Of a DNA stretch of 64,000 bases, positions 1 to 8,829 are shown one piece after another. The notes beneath the pieces are model-generated. The model was not told the DNA's origin, searched no databases, and was given only the letters and a program-made list of their open reading frames with translations. This DNA is from Streptomyces sp. NBC_00582 (GTDB taxonomy: Bacteria; Actinomycetota; Actinomycetes; Streptomycetales; Streptomycetaceae): the NCBI RefSeq assembly GCF_036345155.1, contig NZ_CP107772.1, positions 558,001 through 622,000 of the forward strand, read 5' to 3'. Numbering within the stretch: position 1 is the stretch's first letter; each line of letters starts with the position of its first letter. The position numbers and the translations under genes were made by a program.

Positions 1-2379
1 GCGCTCCTTGAGGTGGTCCTCCCAGAACTCGCAGATCTCCTTGATCATCGGGTATGCGACGGTACGGAGGTACTTCATGTCCTGGGTGAACGCCCAGTGC
101 TCGTAGAGGTGTTGCGCGTACCAGGCGCTCGCGACGGTGTTCCACTCCCACCCGTTTCCGCCGAAGACGCTCTGGCTGGTGCGGGCGGTCCAGCCCCGTG
201 TGTCCTCGCCGAAGGCGTTGCGGGTCGCCACGCGGCTGGGCACCGCCACCTGCCTGATGAACTCGATGAGTGCTTCGTGGCACTCCGGCAGGTTCGTCGT
301 CTCGGCTCCCCAGTAGTTCATCTGGATGTTGATGTTGGTGTGGTAGTCGGAGGCCCAGGCCGGTGAGTTGCTGTCGTTCCACAGACCCTGGAGGTTGGCG
401 GGCAGTCCGTTCGGACGCGAGGAACTGATCAGCAGGTATCGGCCGTAGTCGAACATCGCCTGTTCGAGGGTGGGGTCCTCGCCGCCCGACGCGTAACGCG
501 CCAGCCGGGCGCTGGTGGGCAGGGCGACGACGACGCCGTCGGAGGTGCCCCAGTCCACGGAGACACGGTTCATGAGCGCACGTGTCTTGTCGGTGTGCTC
601 CTCGCGCAGTTCCCTGTAGGACCGGGCGGCCGCCTTGTCGAGTGTCCTGGTGATGACCGGTTCGGGATCGGCTCCGCGCCATCCGGCGGCGGCGTCGAGC
701 TTGTAGTCGGTACGGGCGTCGAGCAACAGGGTCAGGCTTGTGCAGCCGCTGAACCGGAGGGCCGATCCGTCGGCGCGGAAGTCGCCGTCGGTGTGCACGA
801 CCCGGACGGTGCACGCGTGCTTGAGGCCGTTGCCCATGACACCGCTGAACGAGATCCGCCGGGCGTCAGCGTCGACGGTCGTCGGAGCCCCCTGTTGTCC
901 GGACGTCAGGGAGATGGCGCCGGAGAGTCCCTGGTCGCTGTCCGACGTGTACCGGAAGACCATGGCGTCCGCGGACCGGCTGGCGAAGGCCTCCCGCCGG
1001 ACGCTCCGCCCCGGCGCGCCGAACCGGGTGACATGGATACCGTCGAAGAAGTCCAGGGCGCGCTGGTAGTCGACGAACGTGCGCAGCGTGCGCGTGTCGA
1101 AGCCCCTGCCGTCCAGGGCGACTTCGGCGATCTGGAAACCGGTGGACGACTCGCCGGGGGTGAACGTGAGCCGGTATGCGCGGTAGGCGGTGCTGTTGGT
1201 GATCCGGAACGTCCGCGTCTCGCCACGCCCGGCGAAGGGCGCGCCGGGGCTCTGCGTGTCGAGCGTCACCCAGGCCTGACCGTCCTGCGACGCCTCGAGC
1301 GTCCACCGCCCGGGATCGTCCAGCGGACGGTCCGGCGCCGCCGTCAGCGTGTACGAGGTGACGGCGACCGCGCGGGGCAGGTCGGCCTGCCAGACGACCG
1401 CGAGTGCGGCGTCGTCGACCCGCCAGACCGTGGCGGGATCGCGGTCCACCGAACACGAGACGTCCATGACTTGGGCCCCGGCCCCGGCCCCTGATCCCTC
1501 GGAGTGCCCGCTCGGCGACGACAGATACAGTGCGGCGCCTCCGAGGTCGACGCCGGTCAGACCGATCTCGCTCACCTGGAAGTGGCTGACCCCGGCCTTG
1601 GGGACGAAGTCGAACCGGTAGAAGCGGTACGACCCGCTGGTGGCGCAGGTGAACTCCTTCGTCTGGAAACGGCTCTCGAAGGGCGCCGCCAAGGTGCGGC
1701 TGTCCAGGGTGGTCCAGTCGGCGCCCTCGGCGGAACCGGACAGCGTCCACTCCTGCGGGTCGCGCTGCGGCACATCGTTGGCACTCGTCAGACGGTAGGA
1801 GGCGACCGCGACGGGCTCGGGGAGCTCGACCTGCCACTGCACCCTCGAACCGGGCCCGTCGATACACCACTTGGTGCTCGCGTTGCCGTCGTACGACTTC
1901 TCCACGCCCTCCGACGAGGAGGTGCGGTACGGCCCCCCGGGAGCGGTGACCTTCGCACGGCCGGCGAAGGTGACGACGACGTCGCCGAAGTTCCGGTACG
2001 AGCCGAAACCGGTCATACCGGTGTCGAACACACTGTCGGGCTTGCCCGCGAGCGCGTTGTCGTAGTTGTTGACCCCGCCCCACAGACTCTGCTCGTTGAA
2101 CTGGATGCGCTCCTGGTCGGGGTCGGCGAACAGCATGGCGCCGAGACGGCCGTTGCCGATCGGCAGAGCCTGGGACTGCCAGTCCAGGGCGGGGACCGGG
2201 TACTTCAGCGCCTTCCGCGACAGGGTCGGCCACCGGACGGCCGCCGACGCGGCGGAAGTGGCGGCCAAGGCCGGCCCCGCAGGGGTGCCACCCGTCAGCT
2301 GAGTGATCAGGGGTGCGAGGGCGAGGGCGCCGCCGAGCTTCAGGACGCTTCTGCGCTGCGGGTGGGATGCATGGGTCAC
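1..2379 (-). CDS. GH95 alpha-L-fucosidase-like glycoside hydrolase, Tat-exported (3' end beyond window)
   Basis: About 793 codons are visible; the C-terminus lies off the left edge. The GTG start at 2379 follows GGGAG and gives a twin-arginine signal (QRRSVLKLGGALAL, residues 8-21), so Tat export is likely. Residues ~60-140 carry the GH95 N-terminal pattern (LPIGNGRLGAMLF, IQFNEQSLWGG, FGDVVV). The family fold is then interrupted at ~145-425 by two consecutive ~130-residue beta-rich segments resembling F5/8 type C (discoidin) carbohydrate-binding domains, and resumes with VDYQRALDFFDGIHVTRF. The catalytic (alpha/alpha)6 barrel is partly present: LPANLQGLWND and DYHTNINIQMNYWGAE, containing the conserved asparagines of the family. 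GH95 enzymes are inverting 1,2-alpha-L-fucosidases or galactosidases; substrate is inferred only. This ORF lies in a different frame from the longer spurious one spanning 866-2614. Confidence 0.9.
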   Translation of the reverse strand, partial: MTHASHPQRRSVLKLGGALALAPLITQLTGGTPAGPALAATSAASAAVRWPTLSRKALKYPVPALDWQSQALPIGNGRLGAMLFADPDQERIQFNEQSLWGGVNNYDNALAGKPDSVFDTGMTGFGSYRNFGDVVVTFAGRAKVTAPGGPYRTSSSEGVEKSYDGNASTKWCIDGPGSRVQWQVELPEPVAVASYRLTSANDVPQRDPQEWTLSGSAEGADWTTLDSRTLAAPFESRFQTKEFTCATSGSYRFYRFDFVPKAGVSHFQVSEIGLTGVDLGGAALYLSSPSGHSEGSGAGAGAQVMDVSCSVDRDPATVWRVDDAALAVVWQADLPRAVAVTSYTLTAAPDRPLDDPGRWTLEASQDGQAWVTLDTQSPGAPFAGRGETRTFRITNSTAYRAYRLTFTPGESSTGFQIAEVALDGRGFDTRTLRTFVDYQRALDFFDGIHVTRFGAPGRSVRREAFASRSADAMVFRYTSDSDQGLSGAISLTSGQQGAPTTVDADARRISFSGVMGNGLKHACTVRVVHTDGDFRADGSALRFSGCTSLTLLLDARTDYKLDAAAGWRGADPEPVITRTLDKAAARSYRELREEHTDKTRALMNRVSVDWGTSDGVVVALPTSARLARYASGGEDPTLEQAMFDYGRYLLISSSRPNGLPANLQGLWNDSNSPAWASDYHTNINIQMNYWGAETTNLPECHEALIEFIRQVAVPSRVATRNAFGEDTRGWTARTSQSVFGGNGWEWNTVASAWYAQHLYEHWAFTQDMKYLRTVAYPMIKEICEFWEDHLKER

Positions 2380-3084
2380 GGCAAGATCTCCCAGCCATGG
2401 GTGTTCGGCACGAGGGGAAGTGCAACCTCTCCGAGTCCTCCGAGGGGCACGTCATCTTTGCCGCGCCATAGATCGGATGTCTAGAGGGCTGCAAGCACCA
2501 ACTCATGTGACGTCCACCGGCAGTTCGACAAGCCCATCTGGCGTGATGAGAAAAGAACTTCCCACGTCGACTGCACCCAGGCAAGCAGCAGAGGACAGCG
2601 ATGAGCTCTCCCATACATCGGATGTTGGGTCACCTTGACTGACGTGCCGATGAACGCCAGGGCTGGCACCCGCACGCCAACAGCCCACGACCCCGGCGCC
2701 GCCCCGCGCTCCTCGATCCTCCAGTTCGGCGGCGACCGCCGGCCGCTCCTCGCGGATGGTGCCGGTCGCCCGCCGCAGGTTCGCCCGCTACCGGGTGTCG
2801 GCGAGCAGGGTGCGCGCCTTCGGGGAAGGCCTCATGTCTGGTGACTCCGCAACGGCTGGCCACGCAGACCTTCCGCGACGGTCTGCCGGCGGCCGTGGGA
2901 CCTCGAACCGGCCCACCCCGAGCAGCTGACCGCCCGTCGACTGCTGAAGCGGCGTACGCCGGTCGCCGAGCTGTGCTCCAGCTGCTCCACCCGCAGCCAC
3001 CGAGGGCGAGCTCACCGCCGTGCGCGAGGAGACCGCACGGTCTGCGGTCCCGGGCGACGAGCGATTTCCCGACGGCACGGGCAT
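2380..3084. other. Intergenic region upstream of the GH95 gene, no gene recognised
   Basis: About 700 bases with only short overlapping open frames on both strands and no recognisable domain. The first ~150 bases presumably hold the promoter of the GH95 gene. The 2640-3080 part is GC-rich with no convincing codon bias and looks like decayed coding sequence. Confidence 0.5.
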
Positions 3085-3290
3085 ACGCCTGACGTGAGAC
3101 GACCCGCACGCCGACGCCGAGCCGTCCGCGTCATTCATCGAGAAGCCGCCGGCCTGTTCAGACATCGCCATCATCGCGTTCACGTCAGGCACCTCCGGCC
3201 GCCCCAAAGGGCGTCGCCCTGGCACACGGCAACCTGTGCTGGAACCTGGTCAACGGCCTTTCGCGATGGGCCCGGAACCGCTCGCGTGGT
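3085..3290 (+). pseudogene. Remnant of an AMP-binding (acyl-CoA synthetase / adenylation) gene
   Basis: Translation around 3160-3208 gives IAIIAFTSGTSGRPKG, the P-loop (A3) signature of the ANL adenylating superfamily. The next residues of the family (VALAHGNLCWNLVNGLS) continue in another frame from about 3209, so a one-base indel breaks the gene exactly after the A3 motif. Nothing upstream or downstream restores the ~500-residue enzyme. This is a relic unrelated to its neighbours and is not expected to be functional. Confidence 0.65.
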
Positions 3291-3309
3291 CATCTCCTAC
3301 AGGGCCGGC

Positions 3310-4254
3310 CTACTGAGTTGGGTCGACCACGCGCTTTCCTCGGGCGTGGCCGGTCTCGACCGCGCGGTGGGCGTCCTGGACGGCGCTCAGCGGGTAGACC
3401 TGTTCGACCACCGGGCGCAGTTCGCCGCGGTCCACATACCCGACCAGGGTCTCCATGTCGTCGCGCCGCATCTTCTCGGACATGAAACGCATCCGGGGGC
3501 CAGGAAGCAGCACGGAGAGCAGGGCGTACGGCAGGCCCTTCATGGTCATGGTGACGGCGCGGCCTCCCCTGCGCACCATCCGGTGGTACTGACGCGCGGA
3601 GCCTCCGTGGCAGTCCACGAGCGCGTCGAACTCCCCTGTCAGGGCGCCAGGCTTGATCGAGTCGTAGTCGAGGACCTGGTCGGCCCCGAGCTCACGGCAG
3701 AAGTCGGCATTGCGGGCACTCGCGACGGCCGTGACGCTCGCGCCCATGGCCTTGCCGAGCTGGACGGCGGTGCTGCCGACTCCGCCGCTGGCGCCGACCA
3801 CCAGGAGCCGCTGGCCGCTCTGCAACCGCAGCCCGTCCCGCAGGACCTGCAGAGCGGTGAGGCCGACGGCCGGCAGCGCTGCCGCCGAGACGAAGTCGAT
3901 GGTCGTGGGCGCGGCCGACATCTGCTCCGGTTTCGCGACGAGGTACTCGGCGACGGCACCGGTCCTGCGCATGCGGATGCCCAGGAAGCCCCATACCCGC
4001 TGGCCGGGTTCCAGACCGTCGACGCCCGGGCCGAGCGCGGCCACCTCTCCCGCGTAGTCCACGCCGGTCCCGCGGGGGAAGGACCCCAGCCGGAGCCGTC
4101 GCAGCTGAGTGTCGATGGGATTGACGCCGGCCGCGTGCACCTTCACGAGTACCTGGCCTCGCGCCGGAGTCGGCACAGGGACATCGCGGATCTGCAGCAC
4201 TTCCGGCCCACCGGAGCGGTCGATCTGAGCTGCTCTCATCGTACCGTTCGGCAT
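3310..4254 (-). CDS. Zinc-independent quinone oxidoreductase / MDR-family NADPH reductase
   Basis: 314 residues, normal length for the QOR branch of medium-chain dehydrogenases/reductases. The GroES-like N-domain is clear (QVLVKVHAAGVNPIDTQLR; FPRGTGVDYAGEVAALGPGV). The Rossmann domain has the NADPH motif VVGASGGVGSTAVQLG and ends in the usual GKRVVDPTQ-like tail. No structural or catalytic zinc cysteines are present. The ATG at 4254 is preferred because AGGAG lies 7 bases upstream; an in-frame ATG at 4260 is too close to that site and the open frame beyond it lacks family similarity. Such enzymes reduce quinones or alpha,beta-unsaturated ketones in the cytosol. First of a series of minus-strand redox genes; the actual substrate cannot be inferred. 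Confidence 0.9.
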   Translation of the reverse strand: MPNGTMRAAQIDRSGGPEVLQIRDVPVPTPARGQVLVKVHAAGVNPIDTQLRRLRLGSFPRGTGVDYAGEVAALGPGVDGLEPGQRVWGFLGIRMRRTGAVAEYLVAKPEQMSAAPTTIDFVSAAALPAVGLTALQVLRDGLRLQSGQRLLVVGASGGVGSTAVQLGKAMGASVTAVASARNADFCRELGADQVLDYDSIKPGALTGEFDALVDCHGGSARQYHRMVRRGGRAVTMTMKGLPYALLSVLLPGPRMRFMSEKMRRDDMETLVGYVDRGELRPVVEQVYPLSAVQDAHRAVETGHARGKRVVDPTQ

Positions 4255-4504
4255 GGTCATGCTCCTGTCTGAATTGTCGAACGCGATCGGCCACTGGCCA
4301 GGAGCGCGTTGCGGACGCCTCCTGCGGCTGCGGCCTTCTAGGGGTGGGTGCCTGCGGTCAACAGGGAGGCGGACCGGGCTTCGCCGCTTCACCACTGGCG
4401 AAGTCGGGGAGCGGGACGGCGGAGTTGTCGTCGGGGAAACGGGTTGGACTGAACCTGCTCTGTGGCACAGCGGTCCGCCCGGCGGGAGGTGGATCGCGGC
4501 GGTG

Positions 4505-4981
4505 TCAGACCGGGTCCTCGGTCTGGATGGTGCGGACCACGTCGAGCGCATCGTTGACGTGCTGGCCCGTGTTGGTCAGCGAGTTGAAGACATGCCGGAC
4601 CGTCCCTTGACGGTCGATGACGTAGGTGACCCGGCCCGGGATGATGCCCAACACGCTGGGCACGCCGTAGTCCTTGCGTACCTGCCCCTTCTCGTCGCTC
4701 AGCAGCGTGAAGGGCAGGTTGTGCCGGGCGGCGAAAGCCGCGTGCTTGTCCACCGAGTCGGAACTCACGCCGATGACCTCGGCTCCGGCGTCGGTGAAGA
4801 CCTCGTGGCTGTCCCGGAAAGCACACGCCTCAGCCGTGCAGCCGCGGCTTTCGTCCTTGGGATAGAAGTACAGGACGACCACCCCGTCGCCGAGCCGGTC
4901 GTACAGCCGGACCGGTGCACCGGATTGTGACGGCAGGGTGAAGTCGGGCGCTTTGTCGCCCGTTTGTATGCGACTTGCCAT
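4505..4981 (-). CDS. bcp: Peroxiredoxin, Bcp/PrxQ type
   Basis: 158 residues, typical of bacterioferritin-comigratory-protein peroxiredoxins, which reduce H2O2 and organic hydroperoxides using thioredoxin. The N-terminal half reads KAPDFTLPSQ and VVLYFYPKDES. The peroxidatic cysteine is Cys48 in SRGCTAEACAF and Cys53, five residues later, is the expected resolving cysteine of the atypical 2-Cys (alpha2-linked) type. The later FTLLSDEKGQVRKDYGV and VTYVIDRQGTVRHVF segments are family hallmarks. The start at 4981 follows an AGAGG site. It is separated from the flanking oxidoreductases by ~250 bases each side and probably has its own promoter. Its presence supports an electrophile/oxidant-stress role for the island. 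Confidence 0.93.
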   Translation of the reverse strand: MASRIQTGDKAPDFTLPSQSGAPVRLYDRLGDGVVVLYFYPKDESRGCTAEACAFRDSHEVFTDAGAEVIGVSSDSVDKHAAFAARHNLPFTLLSDEKGQVRKDYGVPSVLGIIPGRVTYVIDRQGTVRHVFNSLTNTGQHVNDALDVVRTIQTEDPV

Positions 4982-5225
4982 GTGTATCTGCCTCTTTTCT
5001 TCCGCCGCAGGCAGCAGACTGCTGCGGCTGTGGGTGGGGGGGAGATCGGGTGTACCGGCGGCGTAGGTGATGCCGAGACCGACCGCCCCTGCGTAGGGGA
5101 CCTGAGTGGTGCCCGCTCTCCCAGGAAAGGCCGGCACGACTCACGCGGCACGAAAATGAAGCCGTAGCCGGGCCTGCGGTCATCCGCCGCGCGAACTGCC
5201 GCTGCCGCGCATCAGTCAGAGGGGC

Positions 5226-5897
5226 TCAGGGCGTGTCTCCGGGAAGGGCGTGGACGATCTCGGGCTTGTCGCGCTTGGTGTGGGCGGTCCAGTAGTGCTC
5301 GGCGATGGTGTCGGCCTCGGTGCCGGGGCCGCTGCCGATGAAGACGCTGATGGCCACGTGTGCGGCATGAATGCCGCGCTCGGCGAGCTCGACGTTCAGC
5401 GTCATCGCGTAGTTGCGCAGCGAGGCGGCGGCGATGCCGATGGTGGCGAAGCTGCCTCCCCTCGGCCGTACCGAGGAGCCACCGGTGGAGAACAGAAGGG
5501 TGCCGCTGCCGCGCTCCAGCATCCCTGGGAGTACCTGGCTCACGGCGGCGACGGCTCCGTAGAGGTAGTGGTCGATCTGTGGCTGAAGGTCCTCGGCAGT
5601 CGCCTCGGCGGCAGAGACACCGGCGAGGCCCCGGTCGGCGGGCGAGTACTCCAGCACGTCGATGGGACCGAAGCGGTCGGCTGCGGCGGCCAGTGCCGAG
5701 CGCACGGTGTCCGGGCGCATGACGTCGGCGGCGAAGGCGGCGGCCTCGACTCCGTCCGCCACGAGCTGCGCGGCAAGGGCTTCGACCTTCTCCTTGGTCC
5801 GGGAGATGAGGGCGACCTGGAAGCCTTCGGCTCCGAAGCGGCGGGCGATGGACAGCCCCATGCCGGGGCCTGCTCCGACGATGGCGATGACGGGCAT
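5226..5897 (-). CDS. SDR-fold NAD(P)-binding protein lacking the YxxxK motif
   Basis: 223 residues with a canonical Rossmann start, IAIVGAGPGMGLSIARRFG, followed by the NADP-preferring region ISRTKEKVEAL and an internal DVMRPDTVRSAL segment. The region that normally holds Ser and Tyr-xxx-Lys reads LLFSTGGSSVRPRGGSFATIGIAAASL, so the catalytic Tyr-Lys pair is absent. It is a clear paralogue of the two SDRs at 15713 and 16536, which also lack the pair. AGGAG sits 8 bases upstream of the ATG. It may be a non-canonical reductase or an NADP sensor; the function is unknown. Confidence 0.88.
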   Translation of the reverse strand: MPVIAIVGAGPGMGLSIARRFGAEGFQVALISRTKEKVEALAAQLVADGVEAAAFAADVMRPDTVRSALAAAADRFGPIDVLEYSPADRGLAGVSAAEATAEDLQPQIDHYLYGAVAAVSQVLPGMLERGSGTLLFSTGGSSVRPRGGSFATIGIAAASLRNYAMTLNVELAERGIHAAHVAISVFIGSGPGTEADTIAEHYWTAHTKRDKPEIVHALPGDTP

Positions 5898-6026
5898 GCG
5901 AGGAGCTCCTGTTCGAAGTGTGAGGAAGTGGCTGAGCGGAGGGGTACGACCGCCAGGGGTGGCTGCCGTGCACGGGACGTACGAGACGCCGACGGGCGCT
6001 TCGCGTCCGGCCGGTGCAGCCCGCCT

Positions 6027-6767
6027 CTAGGAGAATGTGCCGCCTGCGGGGCCCCGGACGGCGCCGTCGGTCAGTTCCTTCACCCGGTGTGCGGGCACCG
6101 GGATGCCCTCGACCGCGAGGAACCAGCTCGTGACCTCTTCCTGGCCGGCGCCCTCCGGCGGCTGGCCCGGGAGGTACGGCTGCACGTAGACCGCGGTGTT
6201 GGGTTCACTGCGCCAGCTGTCGGCGAGGGTTCCGATGTCCACCGTGTCGTAGCCGAGAGTGTCCAGCAGTCCGGCTGCCTCGGTCTTGGCGGTCGGGTCG
6301 TCGCCTGCGATGGGCAGGGCGCTGCGATCGGGGGCGCCGGCGGGGCGGGCGAGGGTGAGCAGGCTGCGGAAGAAGATGTTGTTGAACGCCTTGACCACAT
6401 GGGAGTCCGCCAGATGGCGCTGTACCAGGGCGCTGGAGGTCAGCTCGTCGGAGTCCAGCTCCGCTATGTGGCCGTCGCGGTCTGGGTAGTAGTTCATCGT
6501 GTCGATCACGGTCTTGCCCGCCAGGGCGGCGGCAGGAAGCTTGTCGTAGGCGACCAGCGGAATGGTGGCCACGACCAGGTCGCCGACCCCGGCGGCCTCG
6601 GCCGGGGTGGCCGCGCGGGCAAGGGAGCCGAGTTCGCCGACGAGGTCGCTGAGCGTCTCCGGGTCCCGGGAGTTGCTGAGGACGACGTTCAGGCCGGCGT
6701 CGACGGCGAGGCGGGCCAATGTGCTGCCGATCATGCCGGCGCCGATGATTCCAAGGGTTTTCGTCAC
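6027..6767 (-). CDS. NADP oxidoreductase, F420-dependent-reductase-like (copy A)
   Basis: 246 residues. The N-terminus TKTLGIIGAGMIGSTLARL with SNSRDPETLSDLV matches the NADP oxidoreductase, coenzyme-F420-dependent domain (Fno/ProC-like Rossmann fold). Then follow DLVVATIPLVAY, KTVIDTMNYY and VVKAFNNIFF, the usual hydride-transfer core. The GTG start at 6767 has AGGAG ten bases upstream. It is highly similar along its length to the gene at 8830-9573, so the two are recent duplicates. Each lies divergent to a tetR copy, but the partner of this copy is decayed. Whether F420 or another flavin or quinone is the partner cannot be told from sequence. Confidence 0.88.
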   Translation of the reverse strand: MTKTLGIIGAGMIGSTLARLAVDAGLNVVLSNSRDPETLSDLVGELGSLARAATPAEAAGVGDLVVATIPLVAYDKLPAAALAGKTVIDTMNYYPDRDGHIAELDSDELTSSALVQRHLADSHVVKAFNNIFFRSLLTLARPAGAPDRSALPIAGDDPTAKTEAAGLLDTLGYDTVDIGTLADSWRSEPNTAVYVQPYLPGQPPEGAGQEEVTSWFLAVEGIPVPAHRVKELTDGAVRGPAGGTFS

Positions 6768-7002
6768 AGGTTCACGTCTCCTGGTAAGTCCGCAGAGAGG
6801 AGTGCCGAGTTGCCTGGCGGTACTTCGAATGGTCAGGGGCGGGCACCCGTCCGGGCACGTAGCGCAGACGCGACCCCATGACCGGGCCGAGCGCGAAGAC
6901 GTCCTCGCAGGCAGGGCCTGCGGTACCCGCAGAACGACGTTCATCCCGGACTCCGGATGCGACTGGGCCGCGATCCACACCCGCCAGCAAAATCGAGGGG
7001 GA

Positions 7003-7040
7003 CCTCATGTTCATGCGTCATCGTAGCAGCAAACATGAGG
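7003..7040. promoter_or_regulatory. Inverted repeat, candidate TetR operator (copy A)
   Basis: CCTCATGTT at 7003-7011 and its exact complement AACATGAGG at 7032-7040, separated by 20 bases, immediately upstream of the decayed tetR start. The same arms occur at 9854-9887 before the intact tetR paralogue, with a 16-base spacer. Conservation of the arms in both duplicates supports an operator; the altered spacing in this copy may weaken it. Confidence 0.55.
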
Positions 7041-7066
7041 ACCACCTCAGGTTGATCCTCTTGGGT

Positions 7067-7434
7067 ATGCCCACTCATCGAGCACGCGGCGTAGCCGCGA
7101 CCGGCCGTCCTCTGCGGCGTGGCACGCAGCGCAACCGGGACGCGCTGCTCGCGGCGGCTCGCGCGTGTCTGGCCGAGCAGGGCATCGAAGCCTCGCTGGA
7201 GCAGGTGCCCAAACGAGCGTGCGGCCATCGGTACGCCGTATTGCCACTTCCCACACGCCTCCACCTCGTGGGGCAGTGCCCGCCGACGGGACCGAGGCCT
7301 GGCGGGAGGCCGCCGCGATCTTCCGCGGCGCTCTCATCAGCGCGATCCGCGCCGCCGGCTACCGCTCTATCCCCGAGGGACGCCTCGGCCACGTGACCGC
7401 GACCGCCGCACTCGACGTCCACGGCTTCCTGTGA
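7067..7434 (+). pseudogene. Decayed tetR regulator (duplicate of the gene at 9917)
   Basis: From the ATG at 7067 the first ~47 codons closely match the intact TetR at 9917 (PTHRARGVAATGRPLRR; QRNRDALLAAARACLAEQ). Then small indels replace the recognition-helix region: KRAGLAIGTLYRHFPTRLH in the intact copy becomes KRACGHRYAVLPLPTRLH here, and a further shift follows at LVGQCPP. The DNA still aligns through GAGGCCTGGCGGGAGGCC (about 7302). After that the sequence diverges into a short tail ending in a stop near 7434. The DNA-binding helix is destroyed, so no functional repressor is expected. Confidence 0.8.
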
Positions 7435-7572
7435 CAAGGCCCGGCACCCCGCCGGAGTGGACATCAACGCCTCAAGGTCATGACGCCACCCTGCAAGAGC
7501 CTGTGCCGAACCCACCCCGGTCCCCGCCGATACAGGGCGGGACTCGGGCGGGCGGCATTCCTCGCAGCCCTG

Positions 7573-8517
7573 TCAGCGGGCCTTGAGCTGGTCCTTGTGC
7601 TCACTCACCCACTGGTCGAACGTCTCGACCTCCGGGTTGAGGACGCGTACCACATCCAGGTCACGGGCGCCGACGTACTCTGCGTTGAAGGCCTGCTTGA
7701 ACTGCATCAGGTTGGCGAAGGTGTCGGCCATGGGCATGTCGAGGGCGCGCAGCGCGTCCAGCGTGTACGGCTCGTAGCGGACCTCCTCGCCCAGGAGACG
7801 GGCGAGGGTGTCAGCCATGTCCGCACCGGTGAGGTGCGCGTTGGCGACACCGACGGTGCGGCCGATGAACTCCGGGTGGGTGAAGATGCCGAAGGCGAAC
7901 CGGCCGATGTTCTTCACCGACACGCCGGGCAGCAGGGCATCACCGATGGCGATGGTCAGCAGCAGCGCACCGTCGTCACCACGCCGCAGGAACATCGGGC
8001 CGAACAGGTTCTCCCAGAAGAAGCAGGTGCGCATGAACGTGGTGGGTACGCCCAGCTCGCGAAAGTAGCCGTCCGCCTCGCCCTTGGAGTCGGAGTTCAA
8101 GAGGTATCGGCCGCCCTCGAGCTTGACGAAGCGCGGGTCGTCGTCGGCGATCAGCCCGCGGGTGTCCTCCAGAGTCGACCAGACCACGTGCCGCACGCCG
8201 GCCTTCTTGACCGCGTCTGCCATGGCCTTGGCCTGCGCGGTCTCGCGGGCGGCATCGCCGTGCTCGTTGAAGTTGGTCACCAGGAACGCGCCGTGAGCGC
8301 CCGTGAATGCCGACTCCAGACTGCCCGGGTCGTCGGCGTCGCCGCGAACCACCTCAATGCCACGCGAGGCGAGGGCTTTCGCCTTCTCCGAGTCGGGGTT
8401 GCGGGTCAGGGCGCGGACCGTCAGGCCGCTCCCGGGGTGCTCCAGGATGGCCTCGACGAGGCTGCCGCCCTGCGCGCCCGTCGCGCCGACGACCGCAATG
8501 ACCTTGTTCTCAGACAT
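7573..8517 (-). CDS. NmrA-like / atypical SDR NAD(P)-binding protein
   Basis: 314 residues. VIAVVGATGAQGGSLVEAIL is the NmrA-type glycine motif (GATGxQG), followed by VRALTRNPDSEKAKAL and the DADDPGSLESAFTGAHGAFLVTNF core of the HSCARG/NmrA family. Members bind NADP and act as redox sensors or as ketone/isoflavone-type reductases; no Tyr-xxx-Lys is evident. The start ATG at 8517 was chosen because MSENKVIAVVG begins right at the Rossmann strand; the open frame extends 18 codons further. The gene lies between the two duplicated oxidoreductase/tetR modules. Confidence 0.9.
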   Translation of the reverse strand: MSENKVIAVVGATGAQGGSLVEAILEHPGSGLTVRALTRNPDSEKAKALASRGIEVVRGDADDPGSLESAFTGAHGAFLVTNFNEHGDAARETAQAKAMADAVKKAGVRHVVWSTLEDTRGLIADDDPRFVKLEGGRYLLNSDSKGEADGYFRELGVPTTFMRTCFFWENLFGPMFLRRGDDGALLLTIAIGDALLPGVSVKNIGRFAFGIFTHPEFIGRTVGVANAHLTGADMADTLARLLGEEVRYEPYTLDALRALDMPMADTFANLMQFKQAFNAEYVGARDLDVVRVLNPEVETFDQWVSEHKDQLKAR

Positions 8518-8829
8518 AAGACATTCCTTGGCTTCTGAGGTGATGAGCCCACCCTTGTCGAGGGCGGACAAGGAGAGTTGGGGTGCCGGCGCTGGTTATG
8601 GGAATCCCCGCACGCGCCGGCCGGCCTGCACCCCTGCGGCCAGCGCGAGGAGACGTCCTGGCCAGGGCGCATGAAGCCACCGGGCGCCACGTCGGGTTGC
8701 CCGGTCGAGCCGGCGCGCATGAACCTGGTTGGCTCGTCCAACTCCCGGACGGCGACCGGCTGTCCCGTTCCTGACCGGTGCTTCTGGACCAGTCACGGAC
8801 CAGTCACGTCCGGCCGGAGCAGACCACCT
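8518..8829. other. Intergenic, no gene recognised
   Basis: 312 bases between two minus-strand genes. It carries the putative promoter and leader of the NmrA-like gene. No open frame with recognisable similarity and no clear hairpin was seen. Confidence 0.5.

Noticed and set aside
866..2614. Long minus-strand open frame of 582 codons
   Set aside because: Arg/Pro/Gly-rich text without any domain; it is an out-of-frame shadow of the GH95 gene.
2640..3080. Overlapping short frames as possible genes
   Set aside because: No domain, RBS or codon-bias support on either strand.
5250..6881. Plus-strand open frame of 543 codons
   Set aside because: It is antisense to the SDR and F420-reductase-like genes, which have clear motifs and RBSs.
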